DNA of 64,000 nucleotides from Adiantum capillus-veneris (GCA_014529385.2 CM043959.1:8585526-8649525); one strand, 5' to 3'; shown: positions 34,701 to 47,267, numbered from the stretch's first letter. The notes: generated from the sequence alone by a model not told the origin. Made by a program: numbers and translations.

Positions 34701-35274
34701 CATCAAAAATCAAATAGATAAAAAGTATTCCTACCTTCTCATGAGAGATGTCATTGCTTCGGGAGATGATTGACAATTCTTCATTCATAGAGGCCTTTAC
34801 TTTTCCTTTTGCATACTGGTTCTAGCCTCGTGATCCTACCCATATTCATGGATGACCATGGTGTATTTTCACCAAGCTAGATTCTTACACAAATTTTAGG
34901 TTATGAATTGCACTATCATCTTATACAAATAAGTGATTACTCTAATTTTAAATTATGCTCCTCAATTTTCAATGGAAAATGAACAAGATGAGTATGTATA
35001 CCAAGACAAAGGAGTGCATATAGAGCAACACAACCTTGATCGCATAAGTAAAACTCCTACTTTGCATTTATATATCTTACATGAATAATATACATTTGTG
35101 CACTTATCATCATTTTAGTTGGACAATATTTTGAAAAGATTGGCTTAATTTCTACAAGCATCTATGATACACTAATGGAAAATTTGAGCGTATGATCAAC
35201 ACGAATGATCACTTAATCAAGCAATGAGATCATTAAAATTACTCTTTAGAGTATATATAGAGAATTTACCAAAG
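31705..35274. other. AT-rich stretch without recognisable gene
   Basis: No frame here shows a familiar domain. The small frames at 31814-32157 (plus), 33324-33572 (minus) and 33892-34104 (minus) are AT-driven and unsupported. It may be old intergenic DNA or very decayed transposon. Confidence 0.6.
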
Positions 35275-35277
35275 AAT

Positions 35278-35425
35278 CACTACAACAAAATAAGGTGTCA
35301 TCGACGCTGATATCGACACGGCGCATCGCTATACGCATCGCTATCCGTGTCGTTGTGAAACCTATCGCTATTTGCGACGCGTATAGCGACGCAGATTGCC
35401 ACGCACATAGCGACGACCATAACAT
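35278..35425. repeat. CACTA left terminus and subterminal repeats
   Basis: After CACTACAACA come clustered short motifs in both orientations: ATCGCTATACGC, ATCGCTATCCGTG, ATCGCTATTTGCGACGC, GTATAGCGACGC and CATAGCGACGACC. In En/Spm such repeats bind TNPA; the role here is by analogy. Confidence 0.8.
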
Positions 35426-35434
35426 AAAAATTTT

Positions 35435-35522
35435 TTCTTGGGCAGAGGGCAGGTAGCCTGGCCTGTGCCGAGTTAAAAGATGGACACAGCCACAGCCAGA
35501 CTTCCTGCCCTCTGCCCAAGAA
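35435..35522. repeat. Stem-loop with 19-bp perfect arms
   Basis: TTCTTGGGCAGAGGGCAGG (35435-35453) and its reverse complement (35504-35522) flank a 50-base loop, just inside the CACTA subterminal zone. Confidence 0.85.
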
Positions 35523-35689
35523 AGCGAGCAACACCAAAATATCAACCATGCTCACGCGCGCAGAAATTTCGGCAGAGTTCCCTTTGTTTTAACATAAACT
35601 TTTCAAAAAAAAAACCAGATCATGTATACGCCTCCTACATGCTATCCATGTAGGATCTCACATGAGATTTAAGGCCAATGAAAGACAAC

Positions 35690-35890
35690 TGTACCAACTG
35701 AAAAGCATAACCATAACGAACCATAACCATAACTTAAAACCATAACTGGCTATAACCACTTTGATCAAAACCATAATGCAGATAACCATAACCATAAACA
35801 AAATTAACAATAACCATAAGCATAACTAGAAAGAGAAACAATAACTGTCTATACAATGACAATGACAATAATCATAACCAAAAGGGAAAC
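35690..35890. repeat. ACCATA-rich low-complexity tract
   Basis: ACCATA and related hexamers recur irregularly on the plus strand. This is simple sequence within CACTA, not the telomeric 7-mer. Confidence 0.6.
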
Positions 35891-36121
35891 AATAACTGTC
35901 TGAACACTAACTGTTTGTACAAAAAAGAGACATAGAAGCCTGTCTGTGTCTCACAAAGCATATATATGAAATCTGGTCCACCAATGACTAGGCGTCGCAA
36001 CCTACACATAGGACAACTCACAAAATTAGTATTGATATTACTTCACATATACTGACTTAATTAAATCAACTTACACATATTAATGTCTCACCTCAAGCGA
36101 TCAACGAGACTGTAAGGCCTC

Positions 36122-37235
36122 CTAGTGTACAGGCTCTCCTGAAGCTTCAAGATCATTCAGTACTTCATAGATACCTCTGCGATATCCATTTGAATCCTCC
36201 TCGCGTGTCGGAGCTTGATGCATCGCAAGATTCTGCGTTTATACAAAAATCAAAGTAATAAGAATACATGATTCATCGCGTTTTAAAAAACGCCATAGTT
36301 AAGATTGGATTAGAAACTCACAAACTCATAGCGAAAGGTGTCGAAGCCTCCGCTGCCAAGATGAGATGTCCCCTTAGTCATCTGTCGTACCTGCGTAGCC
36401 TCACGCTGTTGCTGAGCCGTGTGGCCGCTGTCCGCTCATCCTCCCTGATCTGCAGCCACGTCTCGTGTGGGATGCCCGAAGGCTTCGGCGAGCTGGTCTT
36501 GAAAGCCTTCCGAGCTGCATCTCGTCGATGTTTCAAGGTGTCCCGTGCAACACCCTTGATCCACCGCACCGGAACAACGGAAGAACCCGGAGCAGGCTGG
36601 TACTCTCTCAGGATGGTCTCCACTATGTAAGTGACTTTTTCCTTTTCTTGCTGATCCCAAGACGCCAGAATGCTGGTCGAAAACTGTAGCTCCACGAGCT
36701 GGAGAATCCGCTGTCGCATCTCAGTCCCGACTCTATTCATGTCAAGAGAACCATCTCCCCGTACAGTATAGAGCTTGGAGGCACTAGGATCGTGTGCCCC
36801 CCAAGGTGTCCGAGGTGTGCCAAGAGGTGTGTCGAGAGGTGTGCCTGGGTAGGACGGGGGTCGTGAGCAAGGAGGGGTCGAAGCATCTGTGGACCCTCCT
36901 CCACAGCAACCACCGCCTCCACCTGACGATCGTCGAGATCGGCGAGTGCGCCTGTGCTGCGGAGATGAGGACGTACCCGCCTCTGCCCCATTCCTAGGTG
37001 TCAAAGCGGCCGTGATGGGAGAAGAAGGCATCGTACCCATAGGCATCCTGAACCCCGTAGGCGTCCCCCCCCTAGGCGTCGGACCCTCGGGTGTGAAGCC
37101 CGGAGGCGTAGTACCCGTGCCTCTGGCTACCCAGTACCGAGAAGCCTCTGCCATCTGAGCAGGCGTCATCCGTGTAACGAAGGCCATGAATGCATCTGCA
37201 CTCATGGAAGCGGGATCTGGAATCTCGTCTGCCAT
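36122..37235 (-). pseudogene. TNPA-like (Ptta/En/Spm family) gene of the CACTA element
   Basis: The likely start is the ATG at 37235 (MADEIPDPASMS), just after a possible leader-intron acceptor (TTTCTTTGTGCAG). A proline/glycine/threonine-rich N-terminal half precedes a conserved helical part: FSTSILASWDQQEKEKV, RWIKGVARDTLKHRRDAARK and IPHETWLQIREDER. Near 36420 the frame shifts by one base; the other frame continues QMTKGTSHLGSGGF, usual for this family. A small intron is readable at 36233-36321 (donor GTGAGT, acceptor GCAG, 89 bp), with the last exon ending at a stop at 36122-36124. In En/Spm the product binds subterminal repeats. The family call rests on the helical domain, TKGTSHLGS and position beside TNP2. 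Confidence 0.7.
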
Positions 37236-39832
37236 ACTAAAGTCCTGCACAAAGAAATTAAAATAAAGCATCAGAACAGAGTTGTTTAAATTAACTTTAA
37301 GCTTAACTTTAAATCAAAGTCTTCACACAAACACTTACAGGCCTAGGCCTCGACGAGTGAGGCATCATCGATAAGATCTTGCACCATATCATCGTCTATC
37401 TCTAATTGCAAACATAACTCTGCCCCAACTCGTTCTGGCAGATTGTCTTCATCCATTGCATGTTCATCTACAAGTGTCAATTCTGGCTCTTCTGCGTCAT
37501 CCCTCGTATATTTGTCAGCTTCCTCTGCCATACCTTCGTCCATCTCATCTAATGTCACAGTAGTATGGACGTCGTCTGACTGACTTTCCTCCAGGAGATC
37601 TTGCCCTTCAAATACTTGTTTATTTCTTGGAGCAACCTGAACCACAAACCACCATTGTCGCTCTCGAGGGTCCAGTACAAAGACCACTTGCTCGCAATGT
37701 TCGGGGAGAGCAAATGTGTCACTCGCATCTGTCCAAATCTTTGTAGAATCTATTTTCACAAGTTTGTTTCCATCTCTGTGTACCGTTGCATTGCGACCAG
37801 AAGTAATCACCTTGAACCACTTCACATCCAACAAAAACATCTCAAACCGCCTGAAGCTTACTTTCAGGATATCTGACACCACACCACAGTAATCGAGGTT
37901 GCTAGTGCTCTCATTCGTGTCTCTAGCACTGGCCCTGCTCTTTTGCATGAAACTAACCATTATCCCACTATCAAACATGTTTCTTCTGCTATCAATTTTT
38001 TGTGTTCTGAAATGATTTCCATGCGACCACAATGCCATGTATGTATGATACTTCCAGTCACATCCAATAGCCAGTTCTTCCTCTTCTAGAGATATGGGTT
38101 CTCCGATCTGTCGAGCTGCTCTCACTGTCTTGTCCAACCATGCCATTGTAGGGAATTCAGGTAGAGGAGCGAGATAGTTTGGCAAGGGTAAGCCTCTAGT
38201 CGTTCGACTTCGCATGAAATCCTGTCGCTCTAGATTGCGTCTCTCTGCCTCTTCTTCGTACCTTTCAAGCCATTTTTGCATCGGCGCTAAATTTAGTATA
38301 CAGAACTTCATGATCTTTTCTCACATGGCCAGCTTCATTTTCTTCGGCACCCCTTGCCCTTGCGGCTCCTCTCCCACCAATCTTGCATCCTCCTCATCGC
38401 ACCACAGTCGAGGCATTTCTGGATCAGAAACGGATAGAAATTCGGTCGTCAATACAAGAGACTCTTGCACCAGCCATCCTTCTGTCATGCTCCCCTCTAG
38501 ACGCGCTTTTTGGCGAACAAAACCCTGAAGTGTTTTCATGAACCTCTCTAGAAAGAACATCCAACGGTTGTGGACTATACCTGCCACTTCAACCTCATCT
38601 ACTACAGGGACGAGCAAGTGCATTTGGATAGTTAGGCAGCTCGTGGGTAGATACTTCTCAATCATGCAAAATGCCTCAATGGAGTTAGCCCTTGCGACTG
38701 CAATAGATTCCTCTCGTATCTCCTTGGAAGAGATCCACCGCACTAGCTCTAAAATATTGTATATGCAGGTCCGCACTTCCTCCGTTAAACACCCCTTGAT
38801 CGCAATTGGAAGAATGAATTGAAAGAACTTATGCCAATCGTGCGATTTCAACCCTGACAGTTGATTGTCACGGGTGAATGTTGTCTTGAGACATCGCATA
38901 TATCCTGTTGGCGTCCTGAACTCTGAAATCACCCTTTTCACTTGTCGCTCTTCATTTTTTAGCAATACCCATGGCGCTCTTGGAAGTTTTGTCTGACCAA
39001 CAGCATTGGTGAAAGGCCACAGCTCTGGCATCTTTCCAACCGAATGCAAATCATCTCGTGAAGCTCGATTGTCTTTCATTCCATGATTGTCTTCCAGAGG
39101 AGCTCTCCCCCATTCTTGAATATATGCACTGGATCCAGCAAATGGTTAATTAGTAGATCACCCCAGTATGGCAACGTATGGAGAATGGACAAACGTTTCA
39201 TTCCTGGAACAGGTTGCCCCTCATGTTGCTCCCATCGCGACGCCACTCTTGTACATGCATAGGACGACATTCGACGCGACCAAGCTGGCCTTCGCGTAAG
39301 TGATGACCATCTGAAAGATAACGGTGGTGGCCTTGATAAATTGTCTTTCGAAGAGAGGTAGAATAGCGCACATCCAAAGACTGCCCCCAAATTGGACATG
39401 CATTGTATCCCGAAGTTGTTAGTCATGCATATATCAAAGCATGAATCAAGCCAAGGCAAAGGGCTTGCGAATAGCGAGAATTTTGTAAATCAATAACCAT
39501 TCCCAGAAGCTTCTCCGTATCCTGGCCAATCATGCATAGTCCACATAAGAAGTCCATGGATCCTTGCATGTTGTTGTCCTACTGGTTCAACCGCATCTGC
39601 TATGTCGATCCCATGCCATAACTCCTGGAGCTTGTCAACTAGTGGAGCTAGATAAACATCCATGTTTTTTGCCTTGAACTTACTAGGTACAATCAAGCTT
39701 AAAATCAAATGACCCTTCTTGATAGCAAGCCACGGCGGGAGGTTGTAATTGATAAGAGACACAGGCCAAGTGCTCCATGACGAGCTTCTCAAGCCAAATG
39801 GATTGACTCCATCCATTTCCATGCCCAAACGC

Positions 39833-40981
39833 TGTGAGCGGGATGAAAACACACACACCGCCTCTATAACAACCTGACACACACTCTTGGGAAGATACAC
39901 ACACACACTATGGGTCACCACTCGGCTTACACAACACACCTGGCCGAGACAGGGAACACACCTCAGGAGTGAGAGGAGAGAGACTATCCACTTGCCCACT
40001 CCACACAGACACACACACACACACACACACACACACCCAAAAAACTCAGCTCAAAAGAGAAGAATTTCTGATGTTTAGATACAAATGAGATTGGGCCAAC
40101 ACCAATGGGGCAAATAGCTCACACAGTATGGGTAAAATAAGCCAGATACAATCACAAACTGGAGCAGAAACTTCGCTCATAGGAGAAACTTACACAGCCA
40201 AAACAGCAGAAAAAGATGGAGGAATTTGGCAAAATGGACAGCGCCATCACGTCTGGAACGGCCCAAAACCCCAGTCTACAATGTCAAAGTGCTCAAATCC
40301 GACCTCGGATGAGCAGTTTACGACCAAAACAGGCTCCAAAATGAGCAAGAACACAGCTGCGGATGTTCCTCCTCTCTTCTCCACGTTTTTTCTGGTCTTC
40401 TCTCTGTTTTTTCAGTTCCCACACTTAGCTTTATTACTTGGGCACCCTTGGCCTTTTAGATGACCTCAAACGGACCCCGAACAGGCCAAAAACTGACCTC
40501 GCAGTGCATAGTTGTCACCTTTTTGCATCATCCGCACACCTGGCACTCATTTCTTTTCAATAATGCATCCCGCAACCACGTGAAGTGGCCCCAAAAAGTG
40601 GTCCTCATGATGACCTTTCTGCATAAGTATCACAAGAAAACACCCACGTCGTGTCCATACTTCTCCGCGTGCAAGTATTGACCCCGTTCGCCCTCCTTAC
40701 GCCACTAGATGCCATCTGACGCACCTGCTCACCTCATGTCGTCCGCCCGCTGATAGCTTCCTCGAGAAGTTTTACGCGCTATAAACTCCTGATTATTGTA
40801 GAAAAAACATACTGGTACTGGTGATAGTGAAAATCGATGCACTATGTACATGCTGTCCTACCTGTACACATGTTGGCCCCACGTAGCCACCTGGCTCTGG
40901 AAAATGGGCAATTCTTCATTTGATGCACCATGCATGTGTATGTACATATGCGCAATCCCTTGCTCCAAAAAACTCCTGACA
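39833..40981 (-). repeat. 3' LTR of gag-only element
   Basis: 1,149 bp, paired with 43578-44724. It contains a CA microsatellite near 40007-40036 and CTATAAAC near 40780. Confidence 0.9.
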
Positions 40982-41210
40982 TAATTTGCCCACCCCCTAG
41001 CCTGCTAGAGCATTCATGCTCAGCAGCAGCACTAGTAGATGCTCATTCCACCTGGATCAAAAGGCCAAAGGCATATTGCCTGATTCACAAGAAGCATCAT
41101 AACACCACACCTACATTTGTCAACAATCAACCAAAATGCACCATAGGCATATTCAACCAACACATCCGCCCTGCCTGGAGTTCCAAAAGCATAAATATTG
41201 CATGCCACAT

Positions 41211-42508
41211 TCAACCCAACCGATATAGACAACTCAAGTGACTCATCCCTGGCATCTTGGCTTCACCAGCCATAGCAACAACCTGTAAATCATGCACCCA
41301 AGTAGCTAAAAGCATTGTGTGAAGGTAAAGTTGTTGATATCCAAAGCACAAAAGTATCCCCGCAACACATATATCCCTAGCATAGGCATCCACATAGCTG
41401 AGATTGGACTCATATATGCCAAACCCCTTCTCATCATCATAAGCATACTCATCATCACACATAACTTTATCCACATCATAATCATGGCTAGCACCACTAT
41501 CCATAGCTTCTAGCATGGGTTCATCAGTCTCCAAGAATACAGATCCCTGCTCTAAACCACAATCATGCTCACAAATCGGTTCAATCACTGCACATACATC
41601 AAAATATGGCTTCAAAATAGGCTCCACATCCAACCAATCCACAAAATGGCTCTCAACCTTGCCCTCTTCCCTAATTTCCAAGGAACTAGTATCCAAAGAT
41701 ACGTGCTCATCATCAATAACCTCAATCTCACACTCACACCCAGAATCACAAGGTACACAAGTAGCCAATGCATCCTCTTCAAGACTTTTCAATCCTTTAT
41801 CCAAAGCATTACTCACCTCTTTAGGCTCTTCCATAAACCTGTCAACCTGCAAGACCTCTTTACGCTTCACAATAGACCTTGGGAAGAAACGAGAAACATC
41901 ATAGGATAGGCTACTTTTCACATACTTAGGCTTAACTTCACCTTCCATGTCAAATCTATCTTGCACATGCATACCTGTACTTATACCATGTTCCTCAAGA
42001 CGCTTAAACTTCCATTCCTTGTGCTTTGCAATGCATACTACATCTTCAAAAGACTCGGGCCTCTTCAACTCAACCTCGAACCGCAACCAAGATGACAAAC
42101 CATCAACAAAAGAACTTTTCTTCAATGAATAAGGGGGGGTCTCATCCTTAAGAGCAACACAAAATCTGTAAAACTTTGTACATAGGCATCAACACCTTGA
42201 CAAGAACCTTGCTTAAAAGCATTGAGCTCATTCCATATTGCATTTGCATCTTCAAAAACTTGGAAACGCTCTAAAAAAGCTTCTATAAACTTGTCCAGAC
42301 TCAAACCATAAGAAGAAGCCACTGCTTCTTGAGCTTCCAAATCCATGAACCAAACACGGGCCTCATCTTTCAAAAGCAATCCAAATAGCCTCAAAATCTT
42401 CTCCTCATCACACATATTGTTGCTTATGCATGCCACCTCCACTTGCTCCAGAAAGTCTTCTGCATCTTCACAACTTCTTCCATGAAATTCCGGATAAGAG
42501 AAAGCCAT
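41211..42508 (-). pseudogene. Gag of the gag-only LTR element
   Basis: The ATG at 42508 (MAFSYPEFHGRSCEDAEDFL) starts a Ty3-type retrotransposon gag domain: a FHG-x-x-x-EDAEDFLEQVE opening, DEARVWFMDL, FLERFQV, and then, after a frame change near 42125, FVDGLSSWLRFEVELKRP. The acidic C-terminal part (to 41211) has no zinc knuckle, protease or RT. A small frameshift at the junction splits it into 128- and 304-codon parts; without it, the protein would be about 430 residues. Confidence 0.75.
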
Positions 42509-43553
42509 GGCTACCCAAGTTTAATGCTTTGAGAACCCCTTTGAACACACGTGCAAGAACCCAAAACTTTTGACTACCCAATCCCCAGAAACTTCAATGG
42601 AGCTCAACTTTAGATAAGGACAAACACATGCACATCAAATGAGTTTTCATAGTTGATCATCGGAATTACAACAGGCAAAGGACATTCCAAGATCTCTCGT
42701 AATATTCTTGGCCCAAACATAAAGACTATGCACTGCTGGAAAAAGATCTTCCTGGACACATGAAAATTAATCTGAATTCTTTGAGTTAAATGAAAAGGAG
42801 TGAACTGAGGGCCATTTTGATCATCCATTAAAGCCAACCATGAAGCTCCCAAGAAGGCACACCTGACTTATCCTCTGATTTTTGCCCAAATTTCAGCAGC
42901 ATAACAGCATAAATGGCTCAAAATACCAAGAAACCAGCCATCATAACTTGGGAAAATTTCGGCAGAGTTTCCCCAGAAGTAGAGCAGTAGGAACCCAAAA
43001 TATAGACTGTCTATGTATGCATAAACTGTCAACAATAGAACCCGAGCATCAAGTAGGACTCACTTGTACATAGCCTATGGCGAGGTCACAAAAAGGGTGC
43101 TCCAGCTACCTGTATCACCGAAAGGATCTCTACATTTGAGAATCCCCCAGCTCAATAAAAACCTCACGCTATCGACCCTCACACGAAGGCTAATGCAAAT
43201 CGCGTATAGTCAAGTCTCAGAAATGACTATCTTCCAGACCAAGTCTCAGAAATGGCTGGGACTGCCAAATACAACCAAGTATGGCTCCACAAATGCGTAC
43301 AATGGCAGTTTCCACAAGTAACGTACAATCCAGCAGACAATGCGCTCAAATAGGCGCCAAGTGATGCATTCCCACAACAACTGCAAGTGACATCACTGCT
43401 AGTATATCACTGTACTCCAGCTACCTGTACTTGTGTGAATCACCTGTCCCTGTAACCTGTAACCTGTAACCTGTAACCTAAAATCTGCAACCTGCAACCT
43501 GTAATTCCGAAGCTCGAAGCTCGAAGGTCGAAGCAGAAGGTACTCGAAGAAGA
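42509..43553 (-). other. Leader of the gag-only element
   Basis: About 1 kb between primer site and gag without a credible gene. A short tandem repeat of CTGTAACCTG type lies at about 43447-43500. Confidence 0.5.
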
Positions 43554-43577
43554 TCCTCCGTGGGGGCGCCAAAAGAA

Positions 43578-44724
43578 TGTGAGCGGGATGAAAACACACA
43601 CAGCGCCTCTATAACGACCCGACACACACTCTTGAGAAGATACACACACACACTATGGGGCACCACTCGGCTTACACAACACACCTGGCCGAGACAGGGA
43701 ACACACCTCAGGAGTGAGAGGAGAGAGACTATCCACTTGCCCACTCCACACAGACACACACACACACACACACACACACCCAAAAAACTCAGCTTGAAAG
43801 AGAAGAATTTCTGATGTTTAGATACAAATGAGCTTGGGCCAACACGAATGGGGCAAATAGCTCACACAGTATGGGTAAAATAAGCCAGATACAATCACAA
43901 ACTGGAGCAGAAACTTCGCTCATAGGAGAAACTTACACAGCCAAAATAGCAGAAAAAGAGGGAGGAATTTGGCAAAATGGACAGCGCCATCGCGTCCGGA
44001 ATGGCCCAAAACCCCAGTCTACAATGTCAAAGTGCTCAAATCCGACCTCGGATGAGCAGTTTACGACCAAAACAGGCTCCAAAATGAGCAAAAACACAGC
44101 TGCGGATGTTCCTCCTCTCTTCTCCACGTTTTTTCTGGTCTTCTCTCTGTTTTTTCAGTTCCCACACTTAGCTTTATTACTTGGGAACCCTTGGCCTTAT
44201 AGATGACCTCAAACGGACCCCGAACAGGCCAAAAACTGACCTCGCAGTGCATAGTTGTCACCTTTTTGCATCATCCGCACACCTGGCACTCATTTCTTTT
44301 CAATAATGCATCCCGCAACCGCGTGAAGTGGCCCCAAAAAGTGGTCCTCATGATGATCTTTCTGCATAAGTATCACAAGAAAATACCCACGTCGTGCCCA
44401 TACTTCTCCGCGTGCAAGTATTGACCCCGTTCGCCCTCCTGACGCCACTAGATGCCATCTGACGCACCTGCTCACCTCATGTCATTGGCCCGCGGATAGC
44501 TTCCTCGAGAAGTTTTACGCGCTATAAACTCCTCATTATTGTAGAAAAAACATACTGGTACTGGTGATAGTGAAAATCGATGCACTATGTACATGCTGTC
44601 CTACCTGTACACATGTGGGCCCCACGTAACCACCTGGCTCTGGAAAATGGGCAATTCTTCATTTGATGCACCATGCATGTGTATGTACATATGCGCAATC
44701 CCTTGCTCCAAAAAACTCCTGACA
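43578..44724 (-). repeat. 5' LTR of gag-only element
   Basis: 1,147 bp, nearly identical to 39833-40981, with the CA microsatellite near 43750-43779. Confidence 0.9.
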
Positions 44725-45729
44725 ACGCAAATTGCGTGGTTCACTCTTAAAATGTGGCCAGGTATCTTCAATGTTCCTCCAAGCCTTCGAATCAGCGGGC
44801 ACCCTAAATGTTGCGTTAGTGGATCTATTCGTAGAATGCCACCGCATCAACTTTGCAATGGAACCACAACGAAACATGTTTTTTATCCTAGGAATAATAG
44901 GAAAATGCCGCAACACTTTAGCTGGCCTTGTCTCGCCAACTGCATCTTGTTTGTAGCGCATTGCTCCGCACTTAGGACACGACAGACAATCTGCAAATTC
45001 ATTGCGAAACAGAATCTTGTTGTAGTCCAAGCCAACTGAGGTCAGAAGTTGCTTTGCGTCTGGCCTGGAGGGGGGCATTTCATTGCTAGATGGGAGAAGT
45101 TGCTCCCGCAATAACCTGTTTAAGCCACATTAAATTAAAAAGCTCTCCGAGCATATCACCGTTACAATTGAAAAATCTCTTTTGTAAATTACATACCTAA
45201 ACAAAGCAGTGACGCTTGCATTGAACCACCCGTACACTGACTGAAGATTCAAAAATGCCAGACAAGTATGAAGCACATATATTTTGGCGCCTTCATAGAT
45301 TGGTTGACGTGCCAACTTTCTCAACATGTCTTCAGGAGATAGCCACACAGCTTCTGGTGCTGCTTCGTTCGCGTTCTCCTCGCTTGTCTAGAAGAAGGTA
45401 TCCAACATCTCCTCCATGCCGTCGTCTTCTGTCTGTAAGCCCTTTTCTGCTTCCATCCGTGTCTCTATATTGGTCGGACCTTCACGCATAATATTTTTTC
45501 TCTCTCTCTTGGATGTAGGTGCTATGTCGCGGAAATCAATGCCCGTTTCGTAGGAGTCGTATCGCATATTTTGTACGATTTCTCTAGCAAACACTCCGTA
45601 CTTGTGCACATGCTCATTACATATCCTACGCGTGCGCAGGATTTGATACTTGCAGAGCGTGCACGTGCATGCAATCTTTTCCTCCATGTTAGTTGATGAC
45701 GTTGCCATCTACAATGATTATGAATGTTG

Positions 45730-46188
45730 TTTTAATATATATATATATACTCCTCACAATGTAAACTACCTTGCATTCTCTAGTCTTGCCCAATCTTCGT
45801 ACACCTCGGTCCAGAGGTGTACGGAAATCAGGACCACCGAGTCAAAATATCGTTTTTATTGGTAAAATCCTATATGGGTAGACACATACATGCACTCCCA
45901 GGTGTACATGGCAATGCATGTAGCATGCAAAACCCCTTTGCCTCTTTTAGTTCCATAGTTTCTTCTCTGTCTACGTACCCTATCTCTCGTTCTTTCTCTC
46001 TCGATATCGCTCTCGCTCTCGCTATCTCTCTTTCTCTCTCTCTCTCGATCTCGCTCTCGCTATCTCTCTTTCTCTCTCTATTTCCCTATTTTCTTATCTC
46101 TCTCTATTTCTCTATTTTCCTATTTCTCTGCCATAACTCCTGGAGCTCCACTTCCCTATCTCTCTCTCTCTCTCTCTTTATATATATA

Positions 46189-46269
<81 letters not shown>

Positions 46270-46719
46270 CTCTTTCTCTATCTCTCTCTCTCTCTACTTA
46301 CCTCTCTCTCTCTCTCTCTCGCTCTCTACTTCCCTATCTCTCTAATGATCGAACGAGCGACTGATCTAGGGAGATCTAGACGCCCATGACTGCGGAGGAC
46401 TACACAACATCGACAAAGGCTGCATTAGAGGATCTAGCTAGGTCACTTTGGCTCGACATGCACAACGCCCGGTTAGAGTACTGACCATGGAGGAGATCTA
46501 CCTATCCCAACTAGCTCCTTTAGCCGTTTAGTCCACACCCAGCAGTTTAGGATTCCATAATATTTTATTTTGTCATCTTCTTACTCTGACTTTGTATCAG
46601 ATCCATCACATTGTAACTTTCTTGTCTCATGTCTCATAGGTCACTTTGGCCTTTCGAAGACGTTCATATAACATTTCATTTCATTTCTCTCTTTAATTTT
46701 AATTTCCTAAGCATACATT

Positions 46720-46761
<42 letters not shown>

Positions 46762-46803
46762 TACACACACACACACATACACACACCTCTCTCTCTCTCT
46801 TTC

Positions 46804-46838
<35 letters not shown>

Positions 46839-46856
46839 GCTCTCTCTCTCTCTTTC

Positions 46857-46905
<49 letters not shown>

Positions 46906-46906
46906 G

Positions 46907-46938
<32 letters not shown>

Positions 46939-46990
46939 TACACACACACACACACACGATGTAGATGTAGAGAGAGAGAGAGAGGGGTTG
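45730..46990. repeat. Compound microsatellite cluster (CT, TA and CA tracts)
   Basis: Long CT-rich tracts at about 45970-46180 and 46265-46345, a TA run at about 46187-46266, and alternating CT and CA tracts from 46720 to 46985. Open frames across it encode only leucine/serine or cysteine/valine runs and are artefacts. It lies upstream of TNP2 within CACTA. Confidence 0.9.
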
Positions 46991-47089
46991 GGGAGGGTGG
47001 AGATGGACATAATACCTGCACAGCAAGTTTCGGCCAAGACCCGAGCAGCTGAAAATGGCCCCTACGCACAGGTTTTGCTTTTTTCCCCC

Positions 47090-47267
47090 ATTTTTTTTTG
47101 CGTCGCTATACACGTCGATATACGCGTGGCAAATAAAGGCCTTTCCACGCGTATATCGACGCACATTGCGACATGTATAGCGACGTCCGCTAATGTCATC
47201 GATATACGCGTGGAAAAGCATGGCCGTCGATATATATGCGTCGATATCTTCATTTAGCGTTGTAGTG
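47090..47267. repeat. CACTA right terminus and subterminal repeats
   Basis: Repeated CGTCGATATACGCGTGG, CCACGCGTATATCGACG and TATAGCGACG motifs lead to TTGTAGTG at the end. They mirror the left zone in inverted orientation. Confidence 0.8.

Larger units (their letters stand above)
39833..44724 (-). mobile_element. Gag-only LTR retrotransposon inside the CACTA transposase
   Basis: The LTRs are 39833-40981 (1,149 bp) and 43578-44724 (1,147 bp), starting TGTGAGCGGG and ending CTCCTGACA, and highly similar. Inside is a gag gene but no pol. The minus strand reads TGGCGCCCCCACGGAGGA (43554-43571) a few bases inside the right LTR, a possible primer site. The target duplication is ACGC (4 bp) if the LTR ends in CA. 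This matches the described TR-GAG/LARD type of element that borrows pol from relatives. Confidence 0.9.
37343..45708 (-). pseudogene. TNP2-like transposase gene of the CACTA element, split by an LTR element
   Basis: The gene starts at 45708 (MATSSTNMEEKIAC) and reads leftward. Exon 1 has an in-frame TAG at 45388-45390 and ends at a GTATGT donor (45191-45196). An 82-bp intron (45115-45196) leads to exon 2, with ADCLSCPKCGAMRYKQD and FPIIPRIKNMFRC, typical of the Tnp2 N-terminal part. The gag-only LTR element interrupts at PRNLR|LGMEMDGVNPFG. Beyond it come LWHGIDIADA and MHDWPGYGEASG, a frameshifted zinc-type region (39459-39076), a DUF4218 domain (39079-38321, SHDWHKFFQFILPIAIKG) and a DUF4216 domain (38311-37343, LLDVKWFKVI). 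A TGA near 38321 separates the last two. This order is standard for CACTA transposases. It cannot produce active protein. Confidence 0.85.
35278..47267 (-). mobile_element. CACTA (En/Spm-type) DNA transposon, 12 kb including a nested LTR element
   Basis: The left end reads CACTACAACAAAATAAG and the right end, on the opposite strand, CACTACAACGCTAAATG; the first nine bases match. The 3-bp TSD AAT flanks both ends (35275-35277 and 47268-47270). Both subterminal zones carry repeated CGCTAT/ATAGCGACG-type motifs. It encodes a TNPA-like gene (about 36122-37235) and a TNP2-like gene (37343-45708), both on the minus strand and both broken. The gag-only LTR element at 39833-44724 splits TNP2. Confidence 0.95.

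Noticed and set aside
35690-35890. Interstitial telomere repeat
   Set aside because: The unit is an irregular ACCATA hexamer, not CCCTAAA.
45817-46389. 190-codon open frame rich in serine and leucine
   Set aside because: It translates CT and TA microsatellites; there is no domain.
46699-47221. Open frames with cysteine/valine and arginine/glutamate runs
   Set aside because: They are translations of CA and CT simple repeats in CACTA.
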